Below are positions 1-9,797 of a DNA stretch of 36,431 nucleotides, piece by piece (position 1 is the first letter of the stretch; each line of letters starts with the position of its first letter). This stretch comes from Haplomitrium mnioides. Taxonomy: Eukaryota > Marchantiophyta > Haplomitriopsida > Calobryales. Under the pieces are notes generated by a model. It did no database searches and had not been told where the DNA came from. It saw only the letters and a program-made list of their open reading frames with translations. A program made the position numbers and the translations under genes. Location: the NCBI GenBank assembly GCA_049999725.1, contig JBNGIS010034964.1, positions 34,559-70,989 of the forward strand, read 5' to 3'.

Positions 1-214
1 CTAGTAATATTGATTGATTTTGCATAACAAAATTGACTTTTGCTTTATTATGCTTGCTGAAACGACCAAAAACAAACCCAGAAAACTCATGTACTTTTTG
101 TTTTTTAAAATAACCTTGTTTTTTTATGTTTTTTGATATGAAAAATCACAAATTTTCCCAAAACAAAAGCTCATATTTTGAGTAGCCTGTTCCTGGTTCA
201 AAGTAGCAGTTGTT
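1..214 (+). repeat. 3'-terminal AT-rich segment of ParB-MTase element (copy a)
   Basis: This is AT-rich noncoding sequence ending in a terminal word at 181-214 (AGTAGCCTG...AAAGTAGCAGTTGTT). The same word ends similar AT-rich segments at 8631-8665 (+), 23685-23720 (-), 35150-35185 (+) and 36387-36423 (-). The element body would lie to the left, outside the window. It abuts the minisatellite that begins at 215, so copies a and b are joined head to tail or one truncates the other. Confidence 0.6.
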
Positions 215-525
215 GTCTATGCGCGCATGAGCTTTAAGGTTCTTGTTCAGAGTCCCTCCACGCATAAGCCAAAGGGTTCTCGTTCAAAGTCTATGTGTGC
301 ATACACTTTAAGGTTCTTATTTAAAGTCTTGGTATGCCTAAGCTTTAGGGTTTTAGTTCAAAGTCCATACGTGCATAGCTTTATTGTTCTTATTCAGAGT
401 CTAAGCACGCATAGGCTTTAGGATTCTTGTTTGGAGTCTATGCATGCATAGGCTTTAGGGTTCTAGTTTGGAGTCTATGCTTGCATAGGATTTAATAGCT
501 ATGATGCTCAAAGTATCATTCAAAG
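215..525 (+). repeat. Degenerate minisatellite, about 38-bp unit with ATGCGCGCAT core
   Basis: There are about eight imperfect units. Each has the form TCTATGCGCGCATA followed by GGCTTTAGGGTTCTAGTTC and AAAG. The core is self-complementary. Similar wording returns at 34650-34800, and the core recurs in arrays at 24058-24230, 25862-26350, 27985-28205 and 34395-34640. Open frames across it are low-complexity by-products of the repeat. Confidence 0.8.
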
Positions 526-529
526 TCTG

Positions 530-689
530 TACCCAACTAGACATCTACGTTTGCATATAATTTTTTTTCATAAAAAGATATATGTTTAATTTAATTTTTG
601 ATGAATTTAGTGTATTCACAATAGTGTGAGGTTTCAATAAAATATTTCAATAACCAAAATGTTTGTTTTCTAAGGTGTTTTCTATAAAG
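530..689 (+). repeat. AT-rich terminal segment of ParB-MTase element copy b, left part
   Basis: This AT-rich stretch resembles 34830-35000 and the reverse complement of 23830-24050 (for example AAAATATTT followed by AACAA-type text). It is interrupted at 689 by the copia element and resumes at 8473. Removing the copia element restores one continuous AT-rich segment that ends with the terminal word at 8665. The last five bases, TAAAG, are the copia target-site duplication. Confidence 0.6.
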
Positions 690-797
690 TGTTATAAGGA
701 TATATATATACCCTATGTAAGTAGTCATCCACAATCTATTCTACTTATTCGTCTTGGAGACTCCCGTGTGCATGTGTGTGATGCTCATGCAATAACA
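690..797 (+). repeat. 5' LTR of copia element (108 bp)
   Basis: It begins TGTTATAAGGATATATATA and ends CATGCAATAACA. It is near-identical over its length to 8365-8472. It is short even for copia LTRs. The sequence just after it (798 onward, CATTATCATCAC) is only a weak match to an initiator-tRNA-Met primer-binding site, so the primer is uncertain. Confidence 0.93.
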
Positions 798-2812
798 CAT
801 TATCATCACAAAAGAACTCTGTAATTTTCTTTTCTCTCTCGCATGCGCTCAAGCTGCACCAACATCTGAGGAAGCTCCCGCATACTCACACCCGCGTACT
901 CTATTCTACCTTTGCGTTGGATTTTCTTTTCAACTATTTTGCTCCCACGAACATTCTTTTTTTTTTCCCCCTTCGCTACTTTTCTAACAAAGTCTTCTTT
1001 TTTTTCCTTGAGCATCTATATCTCTTGCTCTCCACCTTCATTCATTCATTTTTATCTTTCTTCATTTTTCTTTTGAAAAGCTCTCCGTACAAACTAGGGT
1101 GTGCTCACCTTCGCGACCCTAGCTCACTCGCGTTGCTCCTCTTGCTCACCCACAAAGCCACCGCTGCTCGACGCTTTGCCTGACGTTTTCTTACTCACCT
1201 GTTTGATGCATCTTCGCTCTTCGGCTTGACGACGCTCCACTCTTCTAGACGACGTCACGTTCGCTGTTCGGTGAACTTCTTACCTTCTTTTGCTTGACGA
1301 CATACTAGCTCTCCTATTTTGCGACTCCCTGCTTATCTACGTGATACTTTGCGATTGCTCGGCTGGAGAACTTTTCTCTTTTCTTGATCTCTACTTGATG
1401 ACATGGCTCTCTACTATGACCTCACGGGTGATCTTTTATGTTTGTTGTTTCCCTTTACTCGACAACATCTGAGCAGCATTGGCTCATTACTTTCTTGACT
1501 CGTCAACTCCTGCAGAGCACCACAACACTCTGTGTGTGCCCAAGGCCAACCTGCATTGTATTCTCATTGTTTGTTTGTCTTTGTTCATTGCCTATGATAA
1601 GCTGAAGTTGTATCTTCGACAACAACCAATATCAGGTCATACTCTCCTGTTTCATTCTGCTTCCATTACGATCTCTCTTCACTATTTGAATCTGTGGTTC
1701 TTCGTGAGGTTCTTGTCTTCTCCATTTTCTTTGCTAGGAACTATTCAACACAGGAGACAACACCAGCATGTACACCCATTCTTCTTCAACACCAGAGTAT
1801 ACAAACCCCTACATTGGACTCTTTCATCTTACCTTCCTTCGTTCGTTTCTAACATTGAAGGATAAGCATCCAAGCTTTCCTCCCCTTCCTATTGTTCTTT
1901 CTTTCTCAGTTTCTGGTATTACCTTGTTACTATTTTGGTTCTCTACTATCCCTCACGATAGGAGCACCATTAAGCAAGGGAGGAGACAATGCACATGCAA
2001 CATATACCTATGCACAAGCTCAACTCACTTGTACATGCAGCAACAAAGACTCAACCAAAGATGCTTTTGGTGAAAGATACCTTCATCTAAACAACTATAC
2101 AGCGCTATATTGACATTCAACGGAAGGGCAACACTGCATCTTGCCACTTAAAGATCTCTCACTTTATGTTCCAAAACTTCGCAGTTCAACTTTCTCAACC
2201 CATCTCTTGATTATCTTTGATTGATTCTTTTCTTCTTCTATGAACGAATCTATCCCTCACAAGGGGCATACTGTTTGATTCTGAAATACTTCTAACAAAG
2301 ATTATATGCGAATCATACTAACAAGAAAAACTGACCCTTGTCTGGCCATACCTGTAACTGTTACTTTTCCTTTCTTCACAGAATCAGTATTGCAAAGAGG
2401 CACCACAACAATCAAAGACTAGGCTTTGTTTTAGCTCTAAGAGGGCAGACAAGGAAGCTCTGGGAGGACACGCTACCGACACATTAGAAGCATTAGATAC
2501 ATACTTATACAGGGCAGTTTCTTCATCCATTAGCAACATCAATTTCTTATTTCCTCTCTTGGTGTACATACCAATCGACTTGCAGTTAGTCAATTCTTTC
2601 CTATCTTTCATTTCACTTTTTGATTTTTCCGCTTGAAGCAAAAAACATAAACAAGTACATGGGTCTATTAATCGACCAAAACTTGGATTGATCACCAATC
2701 TATGCCAAGTATAGACAATCGCAGCTCTGACCCAACAACTGCATTCACCAGAGACTCTGGTTCATCTTTCTCATTCACAGGTATTCTCATCACAACAAAG
2801 CACAAATCTACA
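798..2812 (+). other. Copia leader, about 2 kb, no gene recognised
   Basis: The region is pyrimidine-rich (many TTTCTT, CTTTC and CTCC runs) and lies between the 5' LTR and gag. Several open frames of 60-130 codons occur, but none resembles a known protein and all overlap one another. I treat them as chance. A 2-kb leader is unusually long for a copia element and may hold an insertion or an extra, now unreadable, segment. Confidence 0.6.
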
Positions 2813-3730
2813 ATGACATTTGTAGAATCTCTGAAATTCCAAACTCGAAGATTGGATGGCTCCAATTACTCGTCATGGTCACTAGATGTCACAACCTATT
2901 TAAGATCCAAGGGTATTTGTGAAATCATCAACACGGATGATAATATTACCCCATGTGATGCAGCCTGAGCCCTCATCCTAATCAATCACCACCTAGTGGA
3001 ACCCCTTAGACTCCAATACCTAAACTATCGCAGTTCCTATCTACTATGGGAAGAATTGAAACTCAAATTTGACCATGTGACAAGCATATTGCTCCCTGCA
3101 GCGAGACACGATTGGATTAATCTCCGAGTTCAAGACCATACGTCCATAGTAAATTACAATAGCAAACTATTTTGCATTGTCTCACACTGGCAATCTGTGG
3201 CCACCCCATGACTGATGAAGAACGGATAGAGAAAACTCTATCGACTTTTCTTGTGAGCAAATCTCATTTTAGCATCACAATATCGCAATATGTGATTCAC
3301 TTGATACTCTAAACTCATAGCATACATGCTACTAGCTGAAAAGCATCAATTACTCCTCCTAAAAAATGCAAAGAATAGACCCCTATGGTCTGTCGCTCCC
3401 TCACAGAACCCTGAATCACACTTTATAGGGACTGGGCTATACCCCAAATTCAAAAATAGAAACCTCTCAAGAGGCAGAGAAAGGGGACACTCCAGATTCA
3501 TGGGGAGCACTACCCGCCAGACCACTAGTTGACCTCCGACCCCCAATAATGAGGATTGACATAATGAACGTCACACATCGACGACACCAAAACATGCTTC
3601 ACATCGTTTATGGAACAATAGAGGTGGTAGACAACCTCATAGAGGCCGGCAAATTCATTTTCATTCACGCCAGCCCCAAACAACCTGCAATCGATGTGGC
3701 ACACAAAGCCACACCTAGCCCACTTGCAGA
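2813..3730 (+). pseudogene. Copia gag pseudogene with CCHC zinc knuckle
   Basis: The start at 2813 opens MTFVESLKFQTRRLDGSNYS, followed by SSWSLDVTTYLRSKG, the N-terminal gag pattern of copia elements. A TGA near 2966 interrupts it, and coding resumes in nearby frames (PLRLQYLNYRSSYLLWEELK; LRVQDHTSIVNYNSKLF). A CX2CX4HX4C nucleic-acid-binding knuckle lies at 3686-3727 (C-NR-C-GTQS-H-T*PT-C), with one internal stop. Gag would form the particle and bind element RNA. Multiple stops and at least two frameshifts make it a pseudogene. Confidence 0.85.
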
Positions 3731-4437
3731 TTACTAGTGCACCTAGTGTGACTATACCAACAAAACATCAAACCTCACAACCACGAGATACAGGGAACAT
3801 ACTAGAACTAACAGACATGGATGTATATCCTCAACACAATCTACATCCTGACAGTCACATGACTTATTCATATTTGTCAAACCAGAAAAAAAACTTTGAA
3901 ATAGCCTGCATTGTAGATAGTGGATCTTTGCACATCATATTACAAGACCGAAAATACTTCTCATCAATCAAACCTTCTTCCAGGTCTATGACAATGATTT
4001 TCGACCACAATCAAATTGAAGAAGAACATGGTCTAGCAACCAAACTATTTTCAAATGGAACTAGATTGGATATCAAATCTGCAATTTATGCACTTGCAAC
4101 AACCAAAAACCTCATCAGCTTCCAGGATATACGACAAAACAGTTTTCACATTCAAACCGGATCTTTTCAGGACACTGAAGTCCTCCATATCATGAGCCCA
4201 ACAGAAGCAGGCTTTGACATACAAGAATCATTCTCACTATCACCACCTGGACTATACACCACAAAAATAAATTCATATCATGTCTCCACAAAACCGGTCT
4301 CCACAGGTCTCACATGGCACCACCACCTAGGGGATCCCAGCCGAGACATGTTCTACTGCATCAAAAATGATAGCAAAGGCATACCACAAAACATGCACCC
4401 ACTGCCATTGGATAGCCCATGCTTAGCATGCGCATAG
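3731..4437 (+). pseudogene. Copia aspartic protease and GAG-pre-integrase region
   Basis: The frame carries IACIVDSGSLHIILQDRKYF near 3902-3955. The copia protease active site has the form D-S/T-G, here DSG at 3916-3924. Downstream, WHHHLGDPSRDMFY (about 4315-4350) and CLACA (4420-4434) form the HHCC zinc-binding module in front of copia integrase. A TAG at 4435-4437 ends the open frame inside the zinc module, so the polyprotein is cut. This 240-codon stretch is among the better-preserved parts of the element. Confidence 0.85.
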
Positions 4438-5239
4438 GGCAAACTGAGAATTGCACCTTCACATGACAAAACATCAATAAAGATTCCTCGCTTCCTCGAG
4501 AGAATCCACACTAATGTATGTGGACCTATCTACCCACCTTCGGGACCATTCCAATACTTCCTCATCACCATTAATGCATCATCTAAATGGCCAAAAGCAT
4601 CTCTCCTTACAACCAAAAACATGGTCTTCCCGAAATTGTTGTCCCAAATCTTAAAACTCTCACACAATTCCTTGATTAGCAATCAGAAATATAAGAGTGG
4701 ACAATGCCAGAGAATTCTCTTCACAAACTTTTACGATTTCCGCATATTTAACAAGCATAGACATACAATATACAGTTCCACATGTGCACTTTCAAAAGGG
4801 CATTGCAAAATTTGCTATTAAGAGAATACAACTCATAACAAGACTATTACTCCTGAATTCAAACCTCTTCACCACTGCTTGGGGGCATGCAATCATGCAC
4901 GCAAGATCTCTATTGTGCAACAGACCATCTACATTCAATAAGAATTCCCCACACCAACTTGCAGTGGGAATTCGAGCAAATATATCACATCTATGCACAT
5001 TTAGCTGCCTCATACTTGTCCCAATCTTAGGACCACACCAAACAAAGATGAGACCACAATATCAAAAAGGCATATATATTGGTTTTGAATCTCCTTCTAT
5101 CATCGGATATCTTGAACCCTCAACCTATGATGTGTTTAAGTCTCGACTCGTAGGCTGTCAATTCTTTGAAGAATCTTTTCCACATCTTATACAAGAGGAC
5201 AAAGTTGTACAACCTAAACCTGAAGACAACTTAATATGA
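4438..5239 (+). pseudogene. Copia integrase catalytic core and C-terminal domain, inactive
   Basis: The text ERIHTNVCGPIYPPSG (about 4497-4550) is the first catalytic block, where copia elements have TDxxGP; here the Asp reads Asn. The second block VDNAREFSS (4697-4723) keeps its Asp. The third, usually NGxAE, reads KGIAKFAIKR (about 4796-4825), so the Glu has become Lys. Two of three catalytic residues are lost. The GKI/GIYIGFESPS-type C-terminal motif follows near 5070-5095. At least one frameshift lies around 4620-4697. Confidence 0.85.
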
Positions 5240-6068
5240 CACCAACACTTGCCATTAGACTTTATCCAATGAAACGGACAATCCGATGCCAAAGTCAGAT
5301 GACTCTTCCATTTATAGCAAACATTAATCAAAATGCCTGATGCATTTAACAATGCAGCTAGCATCACCAAATCACATATTGAAGCTGCCAATGCACTAGC
5401 ACAACTTCAAAAAGTCAACGCACCTGCCACTAAAATACATCCTAGAGCAAACTGTGGCAGACGTAAAGGCTCAAATAACAAGCCAACATCACCGACATCA
5501 TTACACGTTGCAACAGACAACGATGAAATAGCAATTGCCTATTCTCATACTGGTCAAATATGGGACAGAACCTAGACCACTATGGATGACTTATTTGCAT
5601 TCTTTATATCACAATCAATAGACAATGATACACATGATCTTTTATCTATACAAGAAGCACAATCAAGAACCAGTTGGCCCCAATGGGAGAAAGCAATAAA
5701 TTTGGAACTTGACTATCTCATACTATGACAAGTATTTGGATTTGTTAAGCCAGCACCTCCAAACATGCACCTGACAAATTACAGATTTATTTTTTTCCGC
5801 AAATATAATGCAAAAGGTGATGTCACACGATATAAGGTAAGATTGGTGGCCAAATGATACACTCAGATTCCTGGACGTGATTATGATCTCACATACTCAC
5901 CTGTCATGGACACTATTACTTACAAATACATGATAGCATTTGCTATTCAACGCCATCTTACCATGCACATCATGGACGTCATCATTGCCTACTTATATGG
6001 TACTTTGGACACCCAGATTTTTATGAAGGCACCTCCCGAACTCATATCAAGAATGGCATTTCATATTT
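5240..6068 (+). pseudogene. Copia polyprotein linker and reverse transcriptase, N-terminal half
   Basis: A hydrophilic linker (open frame from about 5333 to 5572) is followed by RT text: RTSWPQWEKAINLELDYL, then a stop, then GFVKPAPPN, KGDVTRYKVRLVAK and PGRDYDLTYSPVMD. It continues to HIMDVIIAYLYGTLDTQIF (about 5968-6020), which carries the first palm Asp. It breaks off after MKAPPEL at about 6033-6068, where a repeat array interrupts the palm. The C-terminal half resumes at 6673. Three stops are visible. Confidence 0.85.
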
Positions 6069-6672
6069 AGGGGGAGAACATCCACAATACATATGGACCT
6101 TTAGTCCCAAACATCCTATATACTAATTTTAGACCTTTTGTCTCTCATGGCCCAAATACTAAGATCAGACCTTTTGTCTCTCATGGCTCACATGTTGAGA
6201 TTGGACTTTTTGTCTCTCAAGGCCTAAATTCTGAGGCTAGACCTTTTGTCCCTCATGATATGCACTATAAAAATGGACCTTTAGCCCATAGAGGTACAAT
6301 GATTTAGAATGGACCTTGTATCAATAAAGATCTCAATCTAGGAAAAGGACCTTTTGTCCTCAATGACCAACAAATGAAAGGACCTTCTATCTAGAAAATG
6401 CCCCTGCCAATCTCAAAAGGACCTTTAGTCCTCATGTCGAAAAGACAATGCCAAATGATGGAAAGCAAGTTGCATAATGATTTCAAAGAACCTTTGGTCC
6501 AGCCAGCGCATTCACTAAGCAAGCAGCATTTCAAAGGACATTTAGTCCAGCCAGCGCATTCGATGAGCACATAAAGCTGCAAAGGACCTATAGTCCCAAA
6601 TACATACAAGCTAGATGAGCAACAACAGAGTGGACCTTTTGCCCCTCACCATCAAAGTATACCACATGAAAT
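6069..6672 (+). repeat. In-frame tandem repeat inserted in copia RT (36-bp then 48-bp units)
   Basis: About 14 degenerate units are keyed on GGACCTTTAGTCC or AGACCTTTTGTCTCTCATG. Read in the same frame as the upstream RT, every unit is a whole number of codons: seven of 12 residues, then 11, 13, 23, 16, 16, 16 and 14. Each starts with a GPLVP, RPFVSHG or GPFVL type motif. About 200 codons hold only four stops after the TAG near its start. It separates the RT fingers and first palm Asp from the SIYGLKQSGRNWYQ block. It has no obvious homology to the other repeats in this window. Confidence 0.8.
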
Positions 6673-7190
6673 GTGAAGTTGGCAAACCATTTTATTAATG
6701 CATTTGGATCACCAATCGATCAATTAGGCACACAAATGGTAGTTCAAGTCCTTAAATCGATATATGGGCTCAAACAAAGTGGCAGAAATTGGTACCAAAG
6801 ATTGAAATCAAAGATGATGGCACTAAACTTTACAAATGATGACATTGCTCCATGCCTATTCATGAAACATCAAGGCTCTAAATACGTCATAGTTGCATTT
6901 TATATAGATGACATAAATATTTTTGGCACAAAACTCTAATTGTCAGCACAATTGCCAAACTGAAAGACATATTTGAAATGCAAGACATCAGAGAACCTGA
7001 TCTCTGTCTCAGCATCCAGTTTGAGCATCTACCTGATGAGATTCTGATCCGCCAGTCCACATATACGGCCAAGATTCTCAAACAATTCAATATGGACAAT
7101 GCTCATCCAACAAGCACTCCCATGGAAATGAGATCTTTGAACCTTACCAAAGACATGTTTGGAAAGCAAAAGGAACATGAATAAACTCTA
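6673..7190 (+). pseudogene. Copia reverse transcriptase, C-terminal half
   Basis: The text VVQVLKSIYGLKQSGRNWYQ (about 6730-6795) and the catalytic YIDD box at 6901-6912 (copia consensus YVDD) identify the palm and thumb. After a frameshift near 6938, coding continues as EMQDIREPDLCLSIQFEH and ILKQFNMDNAHPTSTPME, the usual RT-RNase H connection. The catalytic Asp pair is intact, but the domain is separated from its N-terminal half by 600 bp of repeat. Confidence 0.88.
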
Positions 7191-7890
7191 TGATCAAAAT
7201 AGAAGCCCTCATGTACCTTGCAAATTAGACTAGACCTGATATATCTTTTGTAGTGAACATGCTCGCAAGGCACAGCTCCCAGCCCACCATTCACCATTGG
7301 AATGGACTCAAACGCATTTTCAGATACCTGAAAGGTACAAAAGACATGGGACTCTTCTTCCCCATAATGCAACGAATGATATTGTCGGTTATACCAACGC
7401 TAGATATTTATCTGATCCTAATGACTCAAAGTCTCAAACAGGATATGTCTTTGTTAAAGAAAGCACTGCTATCTCATGGAAAAGCACCAAACAGACAATT
7501 ACAACTACCTAGACGAACCATGCAGAAATCATAGCACTCTGTAAGGCTAGTGGGGAATGTATATGGCTCCGACAAATCATTGATCATATCAACATCAATA
7601 CATGCCAACCTCTACTTCAGTCCTCTACAATAATATACGAGGACAATTGACCATGCGTCGACCAAATTTCTCAAGGTTTTATCAAGGGCAATAAGATTAA
7701 ACATATTGCCCCTAAATTCTTTTACACCCATGAGCAACACGGTGACAAAATAAATGTCCAATAGATAGCAAGTAAAGATAATAAAGCAGATATATTCACC
7801 AAACCACTTCCACCTGCTCTCCACATTGCACATATTCAAGGGTTTGGTTTGCAAAGACTATCTAAATTACAACAAAAAAGCAAACAATAA
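7191..7890 (+). pseudogene. Copia RNase H pseudogene
   Basis: The sequence LARHSSQPTIHHWNGLKRIF and RYLKGTKDMGLFF lead into VGYTNARYLSDPNDSKSQTG (about 7385-7445). The first catalytic Asp (usually GYxDAD/S) reads Asn. Later blocks NHAEIIALCKASGECIWLRQ (about 7515-7575) and NKADIFTKPLP (about 7780-7812) are typical of the copia RNase H end. Two or three frameshifts and several stops are present. The ORF ends near 7890. Confidence 0.87.
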
Positions 7891-8364
7891 TTGCCTATTT
7901 TTTTCCTTCTCTCTGACCTTCAGTCATGAACATCAAGGATTGCATATTCAATCATTTATTTTGAAAGACATCTAATCTGTCTGAAATGTCATACATGTAA
8001 TGACAGGCGAAGATTATATCAGAAGCTGACATCACTTCTCAACTTTTGAGGCTTACATCATTTTTTCAGACAGATCTTTAAGACACAACTATGGAGTACA
8101 CAACAACACCACATATTAGCTTTACTTTCAAAGCAACAAATTTTGACTTTTTTTTTACTTTTGTTACGAACACACACACTCCACACACTATCATCATATT
8201 TATTATTATTACCTATCAAATTATGTGGTGGCACTATTTCATGGGAAGAAAGCGGAGAGGGTTTTAATGAGACCACACATAGAATAAGATTTAAACTAAG
8301 GACTTACATAGCATATAGTCCTAAAAGTGGCTTATTATTAGAAGTAGAATCAGCCAAGTGAGAG
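7891..8364 (+). other. Copia 3' untranslated region and polypurine tract
   Basis: This is AT-rich sequence between the RNase H stop and the 3' LTR. No gene is seen. A purine-rich run AAGTGAGAG (8356-8364) directly precedes the LTR and is the likely polypurine primer for plus-strand synthesis. Another purine-rich run (GGGAAGAAAGCGGAGAGGG) lies about 110 bp upstream. Confidence 0.6.
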
Positions 8365-8472
8365 TGTTATAGGGACATATATATACTCTATGTAAGTAGT
8401 CATCTACGATCTATTTTACTCATTCGTCTTGGATACTCTCGTGTGTATGTGTGCGGTGCTTATGCAATATCA
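8365..8472 (+). repeat. 3' LTR of copia element (108 bp)
   Basis: It starts TGTTATAGGGACATATATATA and ends ATGCAATATCA. It aligns end to end with 690-797 with about ten substitutions, and is followed by the duplicated target TAAAG (8473-8477). LTR divergence indicates an old insertion. Confidence 0.93.
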
Positions 8473-8666
8473 TAAAGAAATTTTTAAAATATAATTTCAA
8501 TGTAAAATATGCAATTTGTATTTCTAAAAAAACGATTTTGTTTACGGAAAAAAGATCCCAAACGTAAAATTGATGTTTTTCAATACCAAATCACAAAAAA
8601 TAATATTTTCGATTACAAAGTGAAACATGAACTCAGTAGCGATTCATGGTTTAAAGTAGTGGCTAC
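8473..8666 (+). repeat. AT-rich terminal segment of ParB-MTase element copy b, right part
   Basis: This is the continuation of 530-689 across the copia insertion. It ends with the family terminal word at 8631-8665 (ACTCAGTAGCGATTCATGG then TTTAAAGTAGTGGCTA). Gypsy B pol begins immediately after, at about 8667, which fixes the element's 3' boundary to within a few bases. Confidence 0.65.
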
Positions 8667-9412
8667 TAGAAGGATTTCATTTAACATAGTACTTTGCTTT
8701 GGAGAGCTCTGATATTTTTTGTGCCAAAGAAAGATGGTGGATTTTGTCTTTGTACAGATTATCGAGCCTTGAACAATCAAACAGTTTAGAATGCCCATCC
8801 TCTACCTTGTATTGATGATTTGTTAGATCAATTGAGTAGTGCGCGATTCTTTTCTAAGTTGGATATTCAAAGTGGTTATTGGTTATTCAAAGTGGTTATT
8901 TCTATCAAGCCAAGTGATGTGCCAAAGACAACTTTTCATACAAGGTATGGGCATTTTGAGTAGAAAGTTCTTACATTTAGCCTTGCTAATGCTCCGACAA
9001 TATTCATGGATCAAATGTATCGAGTTTTTGTTGGTTTATTAGATAAGTTAATGTTGGTGTTTTTGGATGATATACTCATCTTTTAGTAAAAGTAAGTTGA
9101 GCATCATGATCATCTTAAAGAAGTATTACAAAGACTATGAAATTAGAATTTTCATTGCAAGAAGTCCAAGTGTGAGTTTTGGGAGCAAGAGGTGACTTAT
9201 CTAGGACATGAAGTGTTTGTGGATGGAATCAAGATAGAGGAAGAGAAGATTAAGGCCATTACAAAGTAGTCAATGCCAAATGATGCCAGGGATGTTCGAG
9301 CTTTCAATGGATTGGGAAGTTTTTATCAAAGATTCATCCACTACTATACTCATATTGTTGCACCACTTATAGATCTGTTGGACAAGGAGGCAAAGTTTCA
9401 ATGGATGACCAA
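8667..9412 (+). pseudogene. Gypsy B pol, reverse transcriptase part (5'-truncated)
   Basis: Homology to the other gypsy copies starts at AGAAGGATTTCATT, inside the RT fingers. It reads through [48 protein letters not shown] and MLVFLDDILIF (palm box FLDDIL at about 9059-9078). It then passes CEFWEQEVTYLGHEV into the RT-RNase H connection. A 20-bp tandem duplication (about 8864-8900) and several stops break it. Everything 5' of this is missing, replaced by the ParB-MTase terminal segment. The copy is split at 9412 by gypsy A; ACCAA at 9408-9412 is the duplicated target. Confidence 0.88.
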
Positions 9413-9780
9413 TGTAAAAGAACTCAAAGACCAACTTCTAAATAAGTAGCACTTTAATATAACTCTAGTAGAGTTACACAACTCAAGGCCAATAAGCAAA
9501 CCAAAGCCAAGAGTGCTAGCCAAAGCCAAGCAACCAAAGAGCCAAACCAAATTGAGAGGAACTCCAAAATAAGAAGTGAGGCTAAGAAGCCCTTCTATTT
9601 ATACAAGAGAAGAGGGTGTCATCCCTCTTTCTTTACTTACATTACACTTTTAATTTCAACCCTAAAAGTGATTTCAAAGGCAAGTAATCTTATCTCAACC
9701 CTAAAAATGACTCTCTACCACTTCTTTCACTCCTCTATATTTTCTTACAAATAGCACAACCTTATGCTTGTACTATTACA
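9413..9780 (-). repeat. 3' LTR of gypsy A (368 bp)
   Basis: On the plus strand it begins TGTAAAAGAACTCAAAG and ends GTACTATTACA. It matches 14152-14538 apart from substitutions and small indels. A TATAAATAGA box on the minus strand lies at 9594-9603. The 3' LTR of gypsy C (33571-33943) is the same family in the opposite orientation. Confidence 0.93.
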
Positions 9781-9797
9781 TAATCTCCACCTTCTAA
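9781..9797 (-). other. Polypurine tract of gypsy A
   Basis: On the minus strand it reads AGAAGGTGGAGATTA directly before the TGTAATAG start of the 3' LTR. The equivalent tract in gypsy C (33557-33570) is GAAGGCGGGGATTA. Confidence 0.75.

Larger units (their letters stand above)
690..8472 (+). mobile_element. Ty1/copia LTR retrotransposon, degenerate, both LTRs present
   Basis: A 7.8-kb element lies between two 108-bp direct repeats that start TGTTAT and end ...ACA or ...TCA. It is flanked by the perfect 5-bp duplication TAAAG (685-689 and 8473-8477). The internal order is gag, zinc knuckle, protease, integrase, reverse transcriptase, RNase H, which is the copia order. All domains carry stops or frameshifts, so it is not autonomous. 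Oddities are very short LTRs, a 2-kb leader and a 600-bp in-frame repeat inside the RT. It inserted into the terminal segment of a ParB-MTase element copy. Confidence 0.93.

Noticed and set aside
227-421. 64-codon open frame with repeated FKVLVQSP text
   Set aside because: It is a by-product of the 38-bp minisatellite.
798-812. Initiator tRNA-Met primer site for the copia
   Set aside because: Only about half the bases match the expected TGGTATCAGAGC, so it was not annotated as a primer-binding site.
1479-2113. Open frames of 70-130 codons in the copia leader
   Set aside because: They overlap in different frames, are low-complexity, lack recognisable domains and sit in a pyrimidine-rich leader.
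6069-6672. The RT-interrupting array as an inserted solo LTR
   Set aside because: No TG...CA ends or target duplication were found, and the sequence is a periodic array kept in frame.
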